A stretch of DNA of 64,000 nt from Smittia aterrima (lineage: Eukaryota > Arthropoda > Insecta > Diptera > Chironomidae): positions 8,184,001 to 8,248,000 of the forward strand of contig CP093831.1 of assembly GCA_033063855.1 (NCBI GenBank), read 5' to 3'. The notes under the pieces were generated by a model. The model searched no databases, had not been told where the DNA came from, and saw only the letters and a program-made list of their open reading frames with translations. The position numbers and the translations under genes were made by a program. Positions 12,101 through 22,429 of the stretch are shown here, piece after piece; position 1 is the stretch's first letter; each line of letters starts with the position of its first letter.

Positions 12101-15100
12101 AACTTTCAATGCTTTTGAGCAATTCGGTTCTGAGTTGTTGCAAGCCAACCATTATGCATCGCCCGAAATTGAAGAGAAGATCGAATCACTTGCTAAAGCT
12201 CGCGAAGACTTGGAACATGCTTGGACTGCTAGACGTTTGCAGTTGGATCAAAATCTTGATTTGCAGTTGTACTTGCGTGATTGCGAACAAGCTGAGAACT
12301 GGATGTCAGCTCGCGAATCGTTCTTGAACGCTGAGGAAGTTGACTCTAAGGGTGACAATGTCGAGGTTTTGATTAAAAAACACGAAGATTTCGATAAGGC
12401 GATTAATGGTCACGAGGAAAAGATTGCAGCTCTGCAAGTTCTTGCCGATCAACTCATCGCGCAAGACCATTATGCTGCTAAATTGATTGATGATAAGCGC
12501 AAGGAAGTTTTGAAACGTTGGCGTCACTTGAAGGAAGATCTTATCGAGAAACGTTCTCGATTGGGAGATGAACAAACCTTGCAACAATTCTCTCGCGATG
12601 CTGATGAAATCGAAAACTGGATCGCCGAGAAATTGCAATTGGCAACTGAAGAGAGCTACAAAGACCCAGCTAACATTCAATCGAAACATCAGAAGCATCA
12701 AGCATTTGAAGCTGAATTGGCAGCAAACGCTGATCGTATTCAGAGCGTCTTGGCAATGGGAGGAAACTTGATCGAGAAGAATCAATGCAGTGGATCAGAA
12801 GAAGCTGTTCAGAAGCGTCTTACTCAGATCGCTGACCAATGGGAATACTTGACTCAGAAGACAACTGAGAAGTCCTTGAAATTGAAGGAAGCAAACAAGC
12901 AACGCACTTACATTGCAGCTGTTAAGGATCTCGATTTCTGGCTTGGAGAGGTTGAAAGCCTTTTGACATCGGAAGATGCTGGAAAAGATCTTGCAAGTGT
13001 TCAGAATTTGATGAAGAAACATCAATTGGTTGAAGCAGATATTCATGCACATGAAGATCGTATCAAGGACATGAATAGTCAAGCTGATTCACTCGTTGAA
13101 AGCGGGCAATTCGACAGCGCTGGAATTCAAGAAAAGCGTCAGTCAATTAACGAACGATATGAGCGTATCTGCAACTTGGCAGCTCATCGTCAAGCTCGTT
13201 TGAACGAAGCGAATACTCTTCATCAATTCTTTAGAGATATCGCAGATGAAGAGAGCTGGACGAAAGAGAAGAAATTGTTGGTTGGTTCTGATGACTACGG
13301 TCGTGACTTGACTGGCGTTCAAAACTTGAAGAAGAAGCATAAGCGATTGGAAGCTGAACTCGCATCTCATGAACCAGCAATCCAAGCTGTTCAAGAAGCT
13401 GGAGAGAAACTCATGGATGTTTCAAACCTCGGCGTTCCAGAAATTGAGCAACGTTTGAAGGCTTTGAATCAAGCCTGGGCTGAGTTGAAGAACTTAGCAG
13501 CAACTCGCGGTCAAAAGTTGGATGAATCTTTGATTTATCAACAGTTCTTGGCGAAGGTTGAAGAGGAAGAAGCCTGGATCACCGAAAAGCAACAACTCTT
13601 GTCAGTTGAAGACTACGGTGATTCCATGGCGACTGTCCAGGGATTGTTGAAGAAACATGATGCATTCGAATCAGACTTCGCTGCCCATCACGACCGTTGC
13701 TCTCATATCTGTGAACAAGGATCATCTCTCGTTGGTAGCAAGAACCATCACAGCGACAGCATTTCTCAACGATGCGCTCAACTTCAAAAGAAACTTGACA
13801 ACTTGTCTTCTCTTGCCGCTCGCAGGAAGAATGCTCTTTTGGATAACTCTGCTTACTTGCAATTCATGTGGAAGGCTGATGTTGTCGAAAGCTGGATTGC
13901 CGACAAGGAAAATCACGTGAAATCGGAAGAATTCGGTCGCGATTTGTCAACTGTTCAGACCCTCTTGACGAAACAGGAAACATTCGATGCTGGTAAGTGT
14001 TTGTTGATAACATTTATTTGAATTCCTCTTAATTTTTTTTAATTAACAGGTTTGACTGCATTTGAACATGAGGGAATTCAGAACATTACAGTTTTGAAAG
14101 ATCAACTTATCAATGCAAATCACGATCAATCGGGTTCAATCACCAAGCGTCATGAAGACGTCTTGTCACGTTGGCAGAAATTGAGATCAGCTTCAGAACA
14201 ACGCAAGCTTCGTTTGATTGGAATGCAAGACCAATTCCGTCAAATCGAAGATTTGTATTTGACTTTTGCCAAGAAAGCTTCAGCTTTCAACTCTTGGTTC
14301 GAAAATGCCGAGGAAGATCTGACCGATCCAGTTCGTTGCAATTCAATCGAAGAAATTAAAGCGCTTCGTGAAGCTCACGCCCAATTCCAAGCGAGCTTGT
14401 CGTCTGCCCAAGCTGACTTCCAAGCCCTCGCAGCTCTTGATCAGAAGATTAAAAGCTTCAACGTCGGACCAAATCCTTACACCTGGTTCACAATGGAAGC
14501 TCTTGAAGATACATGGAAGAACTTGCAGAAGATCATTGACGAACGCGACGGCGAATTGGCTAAAGAAGCTTATCGTCAAGAAGAAAATGATAAATTACGA
14601 AAGGAGTTCGCCAAGCACGCAAACTTGTTCCACCAATGGTTGACCGAAACAAGGTAATTCTTTTTACAACTTTTATTCTCTTTAAAACTATTCCCCTGCT
14701 CTTGAAATCTTCATCAAAAACATTAAACATATTGATTATCCTCGCTGGTAGATACAACATCCTTGGATGGGATAGAAAAGGGTAAAATGTTGTGACGTTT
14801 TCTCAAAATGTTTGTCGTTACGGCTCTTAACAAATGATAATCTCCATAACGCTTTTGAGATATTTCGCTGACAATCAATTGCTTCTCTCAATGGAATCAA
14901 AAGTTTTCTTCAGATTTCTAATTCTACTTTTATTTTTTTCTATAGATCATCTCTCATGGACGGATCTGGGTCACTTGAAGAACAATTCGAAGCTTTGTGC
15001 CACAAAGCAAACGAAATTAGAGCTCGTCGTGGAGACTTGAAGAAGATCGAAGAGCTTGGCGCTATCTTGGAAGAACATTTGATTCTCGACAATCGTTACA

Positions 15101-15731
15101 CCGAACATTCAACTGTTGGATTAGCTCAGCAATGGGATCAGTTGGATCAATTGGCTATGAGAATGCAACACAACTTGAAGCAACAAATTCAGGCTCGCAA
15201 TCAATCAGGAGTTTCAGAAGATTCTCTCAAGGAGTTCTCAATGATGTTCAAGCATTTCGACAAGGACAAGAGCGGAAAATTGAACCAACAAGAGTTCAAG
15301 TCTTGCTTGCGTGCTCTTGGTTATGACCTTCCTATGGTTGAAGAAGGCCAACCCGACCCTGAGTTCGAAGAGATTCTCAACGTTGTCGACCCTAATCGCG
15401 ATGGCTACGTTTCACTCCAAGAATACATCGCCTTCATGATATCAAAGGAAACTGAGAACGTTCAGAGCTACGAAGAAATCGAGAACGCTTTCCGAGCCAT
15501 CACTGCCTCCGACAGACCTTATGTCACGAAGGATGAACTTTACACCGTAAGATCATATAAAAACAAATCCAGTTTCTGTTTAATTAATTTTTATTTAATT
15601 TCCAGAACCTCACCAAGGAAATGGCAGATTATTGTGTTCAGCGAATGAAGCCTTACACCGACCAGAAGACAGGACATGCAGTCTCTGGAGCCCTCGATTA
15701 CGTTGACTTCACTCGGAAGCTTTTCGATTAA
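7569..15731 (+). CDS. alpha-Spec: Alpha-spectrin
   Basis: Six coding exons: 7569-7700, 7760-11614, 12069-13992, 14050-14653, 14946-15546 and 15606-15731, giving 2413 aa against 2415 in Drosophila. Alpha-spectrin pairs antiparallel with beta-spectrin to build the submembrane actin-crosslinking skeleton of epithelia and neurons. The protein opens MDQFTPKEVRILE and then runs through ~106-residue triple-helix spectrin repeats. An SH3 domain is inserted at about residues 973-1030 (ALYDYTEKSPREVSMKKGD, then DWWKVE and GFVPAAYIKK). The C-terminal calmodulin-like region has EF-hand loops DKDKSGKLNQQE (~2275) and DPNRDGYVSLQE (~2315). The second exon is 3855 nt. The two longest introns (11615-12068 and 14654-14945) show nothing notable. 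I see no frameshift or truncation. A poly(A) signal lies at 15968. Confidence 0.98.
11615..12068 (+). other. Intron of alpha-spectrin
   Basis: This 454-nt AT-rich intron has a GTACGA donor and a TCTTTTAG acceptor. Neither strand shows a recognisable nested gene or small RNA. Confidence 0.85.
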
Positions 15732-15967
15732 TTTTTTTCTTTCAATAACTAATTTATATTTTAAGACTTAACGCAAGCGCTTCAATAGCATGCTTTGAAT
15801 AGAAAGGGAAACCTTCATTACTATCTCTAACTTTTATGAGAATTAGAAAAGTCTTGCATTTAAAATTGAATATTTCGCCGTCAACAGAGATGTCTGGCAA
15901 CTTTTTTCATTTTATAATATTCTAGCACTTCAGTGTATCGAACAGAAAAAAAAATTCACGAAAAATT

Positions 15968-15973
15968 AATAAA
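15968..15973 (+). terminator. Poly(A) signal of alpha-spectrin
   Basis: AATAAA lies about 240 nt past the stop codon. The interval 15732-16165 is otherwise AT-rich 3' UTR followed by the short promoter region of the next gene; I see no additional gene in it. Confidence 0.65.
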
Positions 15974-16165
15974 ATATATTTAATCGCTTTCATGCTTACA
16001 AGAGTCGTTTTTTGTTCTTTCCAAAATTTCGAAATTGCAAATATTTTTCGACTAGAGTTTGCGTGGGTGTGGAAGTTGAATCCTTAGATGAACCTTGCAT
16101 TCCTTTGTGCAGACATCTAGTACGAACTTTGTAGACGTCCTTCGAGAAAAAAGCGAAAAAAAAAG

Positions 16166-16549
16166 ATGAAATATTTTATTGTGGCCTCGATTTTTGCCTG
16201 TTGCCTCTTCCTTCCGAATGCTTCGGTCGCACAAGAAGATTCGCCACAAAACATTAATCGCTTGTTGAACAATCAAGTCATTGTGAGCAGGTTTGTTAGA
16301 AATTTAATTGAATTTTAAGATTTTTTCTTATTAAAACTTCTTAGGCAGATAATGTGCGTTCTAGATAGAGCGCCTTGCGATACGCTAGGAAAACAATTGA
16401 AAGCTGCACTGCCGGAAGTCATCGCTCGTAATTGCAAGAACTGCACCAAACAACAAGCACAAAATGCGCAGAAACTCATCAGCTTCTTGCAAACTCGCTA
16501 TCCCGATGTGTGGGCCATGTTATTGCGAAAATATAAAACTTCTCAGTAA
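16166..16549 (+). CDS. Chemosensory protein (OS-D/CSP family)
   Basis: Two exons, 16166-16290 and 16345-16549, encode 109 aa. Residues 1 to about 22 are a signal peptide (MKYFIVASIFACCLFLPNAS). The mature protein has the diagnostic four-cysteine spacing C-X6-C-X18-C-X2-C: C-VLDRAP-C, 18 residues, then C-KN-C. It ends with the helical QKLISFLQTRYPDVW segment typical of the family. CSPs are small soluble six-helix carriers of hydrophobic ligands, found in antennae and many other tissues. The ligand here cannot be read from sequence. The intron falls just before the first cysteine region, near the usual CSP intron position. A plus-strand AATAAA at 16683-16688 probably ends the transcript, inside the 3' region of PHAX. 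Confidence 0.93.
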
Positions 16550-16712
16550 GGATCAATACATTTCATCTTTTATAACATTTAATCGCTAAGACGAATAGAA
16601 AAATTTCATCACTCAAATTCAAGTTTGCTTTATTTCATTTCGTTTAAAGTGTTTTTAAAAAATGTTCATCGTTCTTAAAATGAATAAAAATTTGTGTTCA
16701 TCGTAAGAAAGA

Positions 16713-17858
16713 TCAGAAATCCATATTATAATTTATTTCCAGTAAATCGTCGTCGTCATGCTGATCAAGATCTAAAATTTTTGATACCAAAGCTGCATCA
16801 GTAACTTTGCTGTTAGGATCGACGAGTTCAGAGTTTGCTGGAGAGTTAGGCGGATCTTTTGCTTCAGTGAGATCACTGGAGAGTTTGCGGTCAGCGATGT
16901 TAACATTACGTTTCTTATCAAAATCGAAAATTTTGTGCTTGGTCTCTTCATCGATTTTGTCTGAGGTTTTCAATAGAAAGAGGAAAACCCCTCCAGGAGT
17001 TCTGCGACGGTTTTTGTTCATCGTAAGCATTCCGCCTTCACGCTCTATCTTCTGAGTGATCTTGTAAATACTCAAACTCGCTTCCTTCCCTATTACAGAC
17101 ACAGTCCTTACGATCAAGTCGCACTTCTCTTCTTCGAGATTCTGTGCCATTTTACGCCCAAACGTTTCGTCGTCACAATTTTCTTCTAAAATATCTGGAA
17201 GAATCTTTTTCTTCTTTGCATGCTTCTTTCTAGATTTCCTCTTGAAGGATGAAGACGATGAAGATGATTCGTTCCCATTTTCCACTTTGCATCTCCTGAA
17301 AGTTAAAGATTTAGCTCAAAACTATTTAAAAAAAACTTTTCCTTACTTTGAAAACCTTGCACCTTCTGTATCCACAGATTTCTGCTGTGTCCGATGAGCT
17401 TCAAAATCATAACTTTCTGCTCCTCTTTCATATTTCCGTTTTCTGCTAGCGGAGACATCACAAGTCTTCAAGTTTTCCATGAGACTTTCCTCCTGCAACA
17501 TATTCTTCCAGAGTGATCCATTCTTGCTGAGCGGAGCTGTGTGTGAGGGCGGTCTGAAAGATAATAAATTAAAGATAATCGAGATGTTGATATACGTTTT
17601 GAATACGAACTTTTGTGATAACTTCTTCCTAGGGATTGCATTGTCTGAGTCTGAACCCGTCGATGAATCTGAATTATAGTTTGTTCTCGCGTCGGTAAGA
17701 GCAACTTCAAGTTGAGGCCGATCAATTTTTTTATAAATTTCTTCCTGAACATCATCGTCGATCTAAAATCAACAAAACGACATTAATTGACCTCTAACGG
17801 TTATGTAACGAATCTTATTTACCTCTCCTTCTTCTATCATATCTTCAACATCTCCCAT
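16713..17858 (-). CDS. Phax: Phosphorylated adaptor for RNA export (PHAX)
   Basis: Four exons, complement(17823-17858, 17611-17762, 17347-17553, 16713-17295), encode 325 aa, starting MGDVEDMIEEGEI. PHAX bridges capped U snRNA, the cap-binding complex and CRM1/exportin for nuclear export of spliceosomal snRNAs. The RNA_GG_bind domain is at about residues 181-241, with its signature EREGGMLTMNKNRRRTPGGV. A basic stretch (FKRKSRKKHAKKKK, about residues 148-161) is a probable nuclear localisation signal. SLWKNMLQEE near residue 83 matches the conserved WxxxLxEQ-type motif of the family. Acidic, Ser-rich stretches are candidate phosphorylation regions. The 5' end is 147 bp from the AVL9 start, so a shared promoter is likely. 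A minus-strand AATAAA (16629-16634) places its 3' end past the CSP poly(A) signal. Confidence 0.93.
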
Positions 17859-18005
17859 TTCTTAATTTCTTTTTACTAAAAAATATATTCGTTCGAACTT
17901 AGCGTAGAATGACCCTTCCGCGTAGTTTCAAGGGGCATTCATAATTTAACACAAACAAAAAAAGCAACAAAAAAGAAAAACTAGTGAAATAAGTGTTCAA
18001 TTAAG
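17859..18005. promoter_or_regulatory. Compact bidirectional promoter, PHAX / AVL9
   Basis: Only 147 bp separate the two start codons of divergently transcribed genes, so the 5' UTRs and core promoters of both must lie here. The sequence is AT-rich with short A runs; I can name no specific motif. Confidence 0.6.
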
Positions 18006-19983
18006 ATGGAGGAACCACCGGTCATATTAAAAATATTCCTGATTGGGTAAGATGTTTGCTCCTTTCTTGGTTCTTTAATTTCATTGCAAATATTTTTAGT
18101 TTTCATCACAAATTCGGACCAACGATTGATTTTCAATATCCTGAAGATGATCACATCGATATCGACACTGAACACTTGCCAGCACTTTGTCTACCAGATC
18201 AAAGCCACAATTTCGAAAGAGATTCTGCTTATTTTGTAGTTCCACAGCAGAAACAAGCGAGAAGCGACAAGAAATTGTTTGGTAAGCAAAAATGATTCAA
18301 AATAGAGTTGAAGCTCAAATTCTCTCTTACACAAGGCGTATCCTGCTTTCGGCAAATCTCAATTGAGAAAATTGTAAATCGCTCGGAAAACGATGAGTTC
18401 TCACGATCATCTGTCCAGAAATCTGTAAGTTAAACCAGTCTTCGTATTCGTCATCTAATTTGAATATTTCCGATAAGGTCGCAGCAGTTGCCAGACTCCC
18501 GATGTTTGGATACATCGAAGTCAAGCTGAACATCATCGTTGATAAGATTTTCGAAGAAGCAAATTTTGATTGTAAAGATTTGCTTGAAAGCTCGTACAAT
18601 GAACTGAACAGATGTTTGGCCCTCAGAACACAGAAATGTCCCAACGATTCAGAATTTTTAACTAACTTTGATTCCAACGATTATTACATCGAAACATGTC
18701 TGCGTGAGCTGATAACTTTGTGAGTAAACCATTAGAAAACAAAGGCTTTGGTTAAAACAATTTGATTTCAGATGGAGACACAAGATTCTAGTTTTATTTA
18801 AACTTTTACTTCTTGAAAAGCGTGTTCTCTTCTTTGGATCTCCTGTGAAACCTGTTTGTGCCACCATCCTTTCGATTATCTCTCTACACCCGGAATTACT
18901 TAACAAAGGATTATGCGATGAGACCGAGCCAAAAAAGAAACACCAAATAAATGAAGAGATTCAACCGGTTGATGTGAGAAGTCCTGATAAGTCTCCACTC
19001 TCAGAGTTAGACCATTCCGAATCGGACCTCGATAGCTTGAAACAAATAACAATCCTTCCAAGTAAGTCATCGAAAAGTTTTATTTTATTTATGAAAACTG
19101 ATTAAAATTATTTTTACAGCGATTCCACCTTCAGAGTATTTTGCTCCGGTAATTTGCTTAATGTTGTCAAATTAAATTTCATTTTAACAATGATTTTGCC
19201 ATTTCAGCTACAAATTTTCAAGAATGGATTTTTGTGTTTGCCATTTATTTCTCTTCCGTACATTGACGTCATCACCGACAAATCACACAATGGATTTGTC
19301 GTAGGCGCCTCGAACGTGCTTTTTCAACAGAAAAAGAATCTTGTTGATGTTCTCATCGACGTCCCTCAAATGTCCATTGACCTAATTGATCCGGAAATGA
19401 AAAGATGTTTAGTGTTGACGACGGAGGATCTGAGATTTTTTGAGCATGTAGCGAGAGGTATTGAGAACCCAAAAGCAGATGGATATGGAACGGACAGTTG
19501 GATAAGAGAGCAATTTGAAAGTTATTTCACGTCAATGCTGAAGACGGCGTACAACTCAGACAATATTCGTGATTGCGAATTCTTCAACGCAGACTTCATT
19601 TCCGCATGGAGGAAAACAAATAATTTCCAGGACTGGCTTGCCAAAAAGATTACAAGCACTTCAAACGGTTCAGAGCCCAGTGCATTCGACAACTTTCCCA
19701 ACGGTCACCCGTTCTCGCGACAAAGCAACATCATCAACGTTTCAGATGTCAGAAATAAGATTGCACAGTTGAGTCATTTGTCATTTACATTTTATAAGAA
19801 GAAAAACTTTTTTTTTCTCGTTACAGGAGCATCAATAACACACAGAGCGCTCGCAAAATAAATTTAGCTGTAAATAACACACTTACAAATGCTAAATCAA
19901 CATTTTCATCATGGCTCTCAAATTTTTCTCAAAAAGAAGAAATAACGAGTCTGGAAGGACAAGAAAATCGTGAAAACGAATAA
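18006..19983 (+). CDS. Avl9: AVL9 homologue (late secretory pathway, DENN-related)
   Basis: Eight exons: 18006-18046, 18100-18281, 18336-18424, 18478-18719, 18772-19061, 19120-19148, 19208-19767 and 19827-19983. All phases close, giving 529 aa. It follows human AVL9 in order: IFLIGFHHKFGPTIDFQYP at the N-terminus, LPALCLPDQSHN, GVSCFRQI, VARLPMFGYIEVKL, LFKLLLLEKRVLFFGSPV, then NGFLCLPFISLPY, GFVVGASNVLFQQKK, LTTEDLRFFEHV, and a C-terminal STFSSWLSNFS. AVL9 belongs to the DENN superfamily; the yeast protein acts in exocytic transport from the Golgi, and in animals it is linked to Rab-dependent trafficking and migration. The middle acidic linker (about residues 210-280) is much shorter than in human AVL9. 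The sixth exon is only 29 nt. One AATAAA overlaps the stop codon (19979-19984), another is at 20073. Confidence 0.93.
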
Positions 19984-20122
19984 AAATCTCTTGCAAAAAG
20001 TCACTAAAATTTATCTCAAATTGAATAATCATTTTGTTCGGCTATATTTCAATTTAAAAATCTTGCACATAAAATAAACTCGTTGGTACGCATTACAATA
20101 CATTAGAAATTGAATTGACGTG

Positions 20123-21979
20123 TTATTCGAACTTGGTCCAGTTTGATCGATTGGTGGCGACCGAGTTCTGAGTTGCTAACTCGTCGACAACATCTCTAAG
20201 CAGCTCTGAACTACCGAATGGATCGCGAGAGCTTGTTCTTTGATCGCTCTCAAGAGGATCAAACTCAATGTTGCTCATGCTATCACTTAAATCAATTAAA
20301 TTGCACTCCTTTTGTTTTTGTGATGTTGCTTCCTGTGTCCCGTTGGTTGGCTTGAACATTGGTAATGCTTCAAGTTCTTGAAGGATGTTCATATCAGACG
20401 AGCTTGACTGACTACTTGATGATGGACTATTTTCCGTTAGAGCACTCGGAGGATAAAACTGTTGGAACGACTGATGAGACTCATTTTTAGGAACTGATAT
20501 TGTGCTCATGTAGTCAAACTTTTCTGTCTTTTGTGAGTGATTGTTGTCCTTGATCTTCAGTTTTAGTTCTTTTCCCATTGCTCTTACTGACTTGACAGCA
20601 TTTTTCATCGCGGGATTTGCTCGACTCTTGAAGTTTCTCATGAACTCCTTGTATTGATTGAATTTCTTTCCCATCCGCTCAGCATGTAATTCAACTTCCA
20701 TTTCAAACTCATCTGACATTTCCGATCCATTCTGAATCAACTTCAATCGCTCTTCAATAAACTGTTGAAAAATCTGAAGTTGAACGATTTTTTGAAGAAA
20801 TGATCTATTTGAAAGCGATTGTGATTCGATAAATACTTCGTTGTCAAACTTTAATTTACTGTCTACAGTATACTTGATCGCATCTCTGTATCCACCGATG
20901 ATTTGGACGAGAGAACTTAGAAAGATTTTAGGAATTCTATTGCCTCGAAGGTCAGCTGAAGGGTTTGTCAATTGCTTTCGCAAATATGTTACAATATCAT
21001 TTGGCATATCCGAAACATCGTTAAATGGACTTTCGATAATGTTCTTATCACAATCAACTATCACAACTTCTCCTAATTCCTCCCTTCGAACGCTACTGAA
21101 AACGATATCGGGACAACCAATGCAATATCTGAAAAGAGAAGACAAATAAAGTATTTAATTTGATAAGGTGATGATTTCACTTACGGCATTGGCGCTGATA
21201 AGTAGTCTTTAAGCTTAATTGGTAGAACGGGAATGAATATATGCTGCCATATCATTGGGAAAAGCAACAAACATGAAGCTTGCAGGCAAGACGATAATTT
21301 GTCTAAATTGCACGATGTGAAAATGATTCGCCGCTCAGCGAGTAATGCAGCGAAGACTTCTATCATAGTTTTTGGTTCTAGATAGTTGAAGAAGAGATTT
21401 AAATTGTGATTCTCGGGGATGGAAGGTAGTTGTCGACTGAGTGGTCTTCTGAATGTCAACTCTTGAACGATGATTCCATTTCCATTAGCGAATGTCAAGT
21501 TTACTAAATTGTGCTCCTCGGGGATTGGTTTACTAAAAACTGCGCTAAGGAAATTGTCGAATTCCTTCTCTGAAACCTTTTTCCTCGCATCGGTCAAGAC
21601 GTTTAAGAATTTAATGAAGACGTCATGCCAAGGCCAGTAAGAGAGCAGAACAACTGCCTTGACACTTCCGATTTCTTTTCTCACGAATCCAAATTGAAAA
21701 TTTTCATTTGTCAGCACAAAACTAAATAAAACGGGAGTCGTTCGTCTAAAAATACCAGAATCGTTAGGTGAATTATTCAATTACAGAAGAATCAACTTAC
21801 TTTTCCACTTTTGTCGACTTGAATGGAAATGCAAAATTTGGCAATATTTTTAATATTTCTCGCTCCGGATAATTCAATGGAAAAAACTTTGTTATCTTCG
21901 GTTCAGAATCATCGTTTTTATACTCGATCTCACAGTAAAGTTCTATTAGTCGAGAAGCTTTCGTATTAACACGATTCAT
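20123..21979 (-). CDS. DENND1: DENND1/connecdenn-type Rab35 exchange factor
   Basis: Three exons, complement(21801-21979, 21185-21745, 20123-21128), encode 581 aa. The tripartite DENN module fills about residues 1-370. Landmarks are VLLSYWPWHDVFIKFLN (uDENN), the cDENN stretch LLAERRIIFTSCNLDKLSSC, LLFPMIWQHIFIPVLP and LSAPMPYCIGCPD, then ESPFNDVSDMP and GYRDAIKY (dDENN). Connecdenns are exchange factors that load Rab35 on endosomes and clathrin-coated vesicles. The disordered C-terminus carries LIDLS, a clathrin-box-like motif, and FDPL and DPF, AP-2-appendage-type motifs, as expected. The tail is much shorter than in vertebrate DENND1A/B. The start is the ATG at 21979. The gene ends 139 bp from the AVL9 stop, tail to tail. 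Confidence 0.93.
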
Positions 21980-22429
21980 TACAATCTAATGAAGTAGAAA
22001 TACTTTCTACAATTTTTTTTTGATCGAGTGAGTAATCGTCGAGATCTAATACTAAAGGCTTTTCTACGTTTCTACTGTCGAAATATCTTAGGAAAAGACC
22101 CTCGAAAAAAGCGACATCTGGTGCCCGACTAATAATTGAGAGTAATCAGTAGAACGTGGAAATATTTAATTTGAGTGCTAACATACGCTGAATATTGACT
22201 TGAAAATATTACCAATCTTTCATTGAGACACTAGAGGTAAGGATAATGCTGATCGTTGTTTAAGAACGAGGCTTTTTAAGATTAAAAATAACAAAAATGA
22301 AGCCGGCAAGAAGAAAAGCGGCCATTTTGAAGAACCGTGGCTTCAAAACGCGAAAAAAAAAATATTTTTCAAACATTCGATACTAATTGTTTACGGGATT
22401 TGTTTTTTGCAGCATAAATCAATATCAAT
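21980..22429. promoter_or_regulatory. Divergent region DENND1 / B52 with a probable B52 5' UTR intron
   Basis: The two genes point away from each other. A TTTTTTGCAG acceptor ends at 22412, 17 nt before the B52 ATG. A good donor (AG|GTAAGG, intron from 22237) lies upstream, so a non-coding B52 leader exon ending at 22236 and a 176-nt intron are plausible. The leader sequence itself cannot be delimited at its 5' end. Confidence 0.45.

Noticed and set aside
7802..14760. Many open frames of 60-160 codons on both strands inside alpha-spectrin
   Set aside because: They overlap the strongly supported spectrin exons in other frames and have no start context or family features; they are frame shadows of a GC-richer, codon-biased gene.
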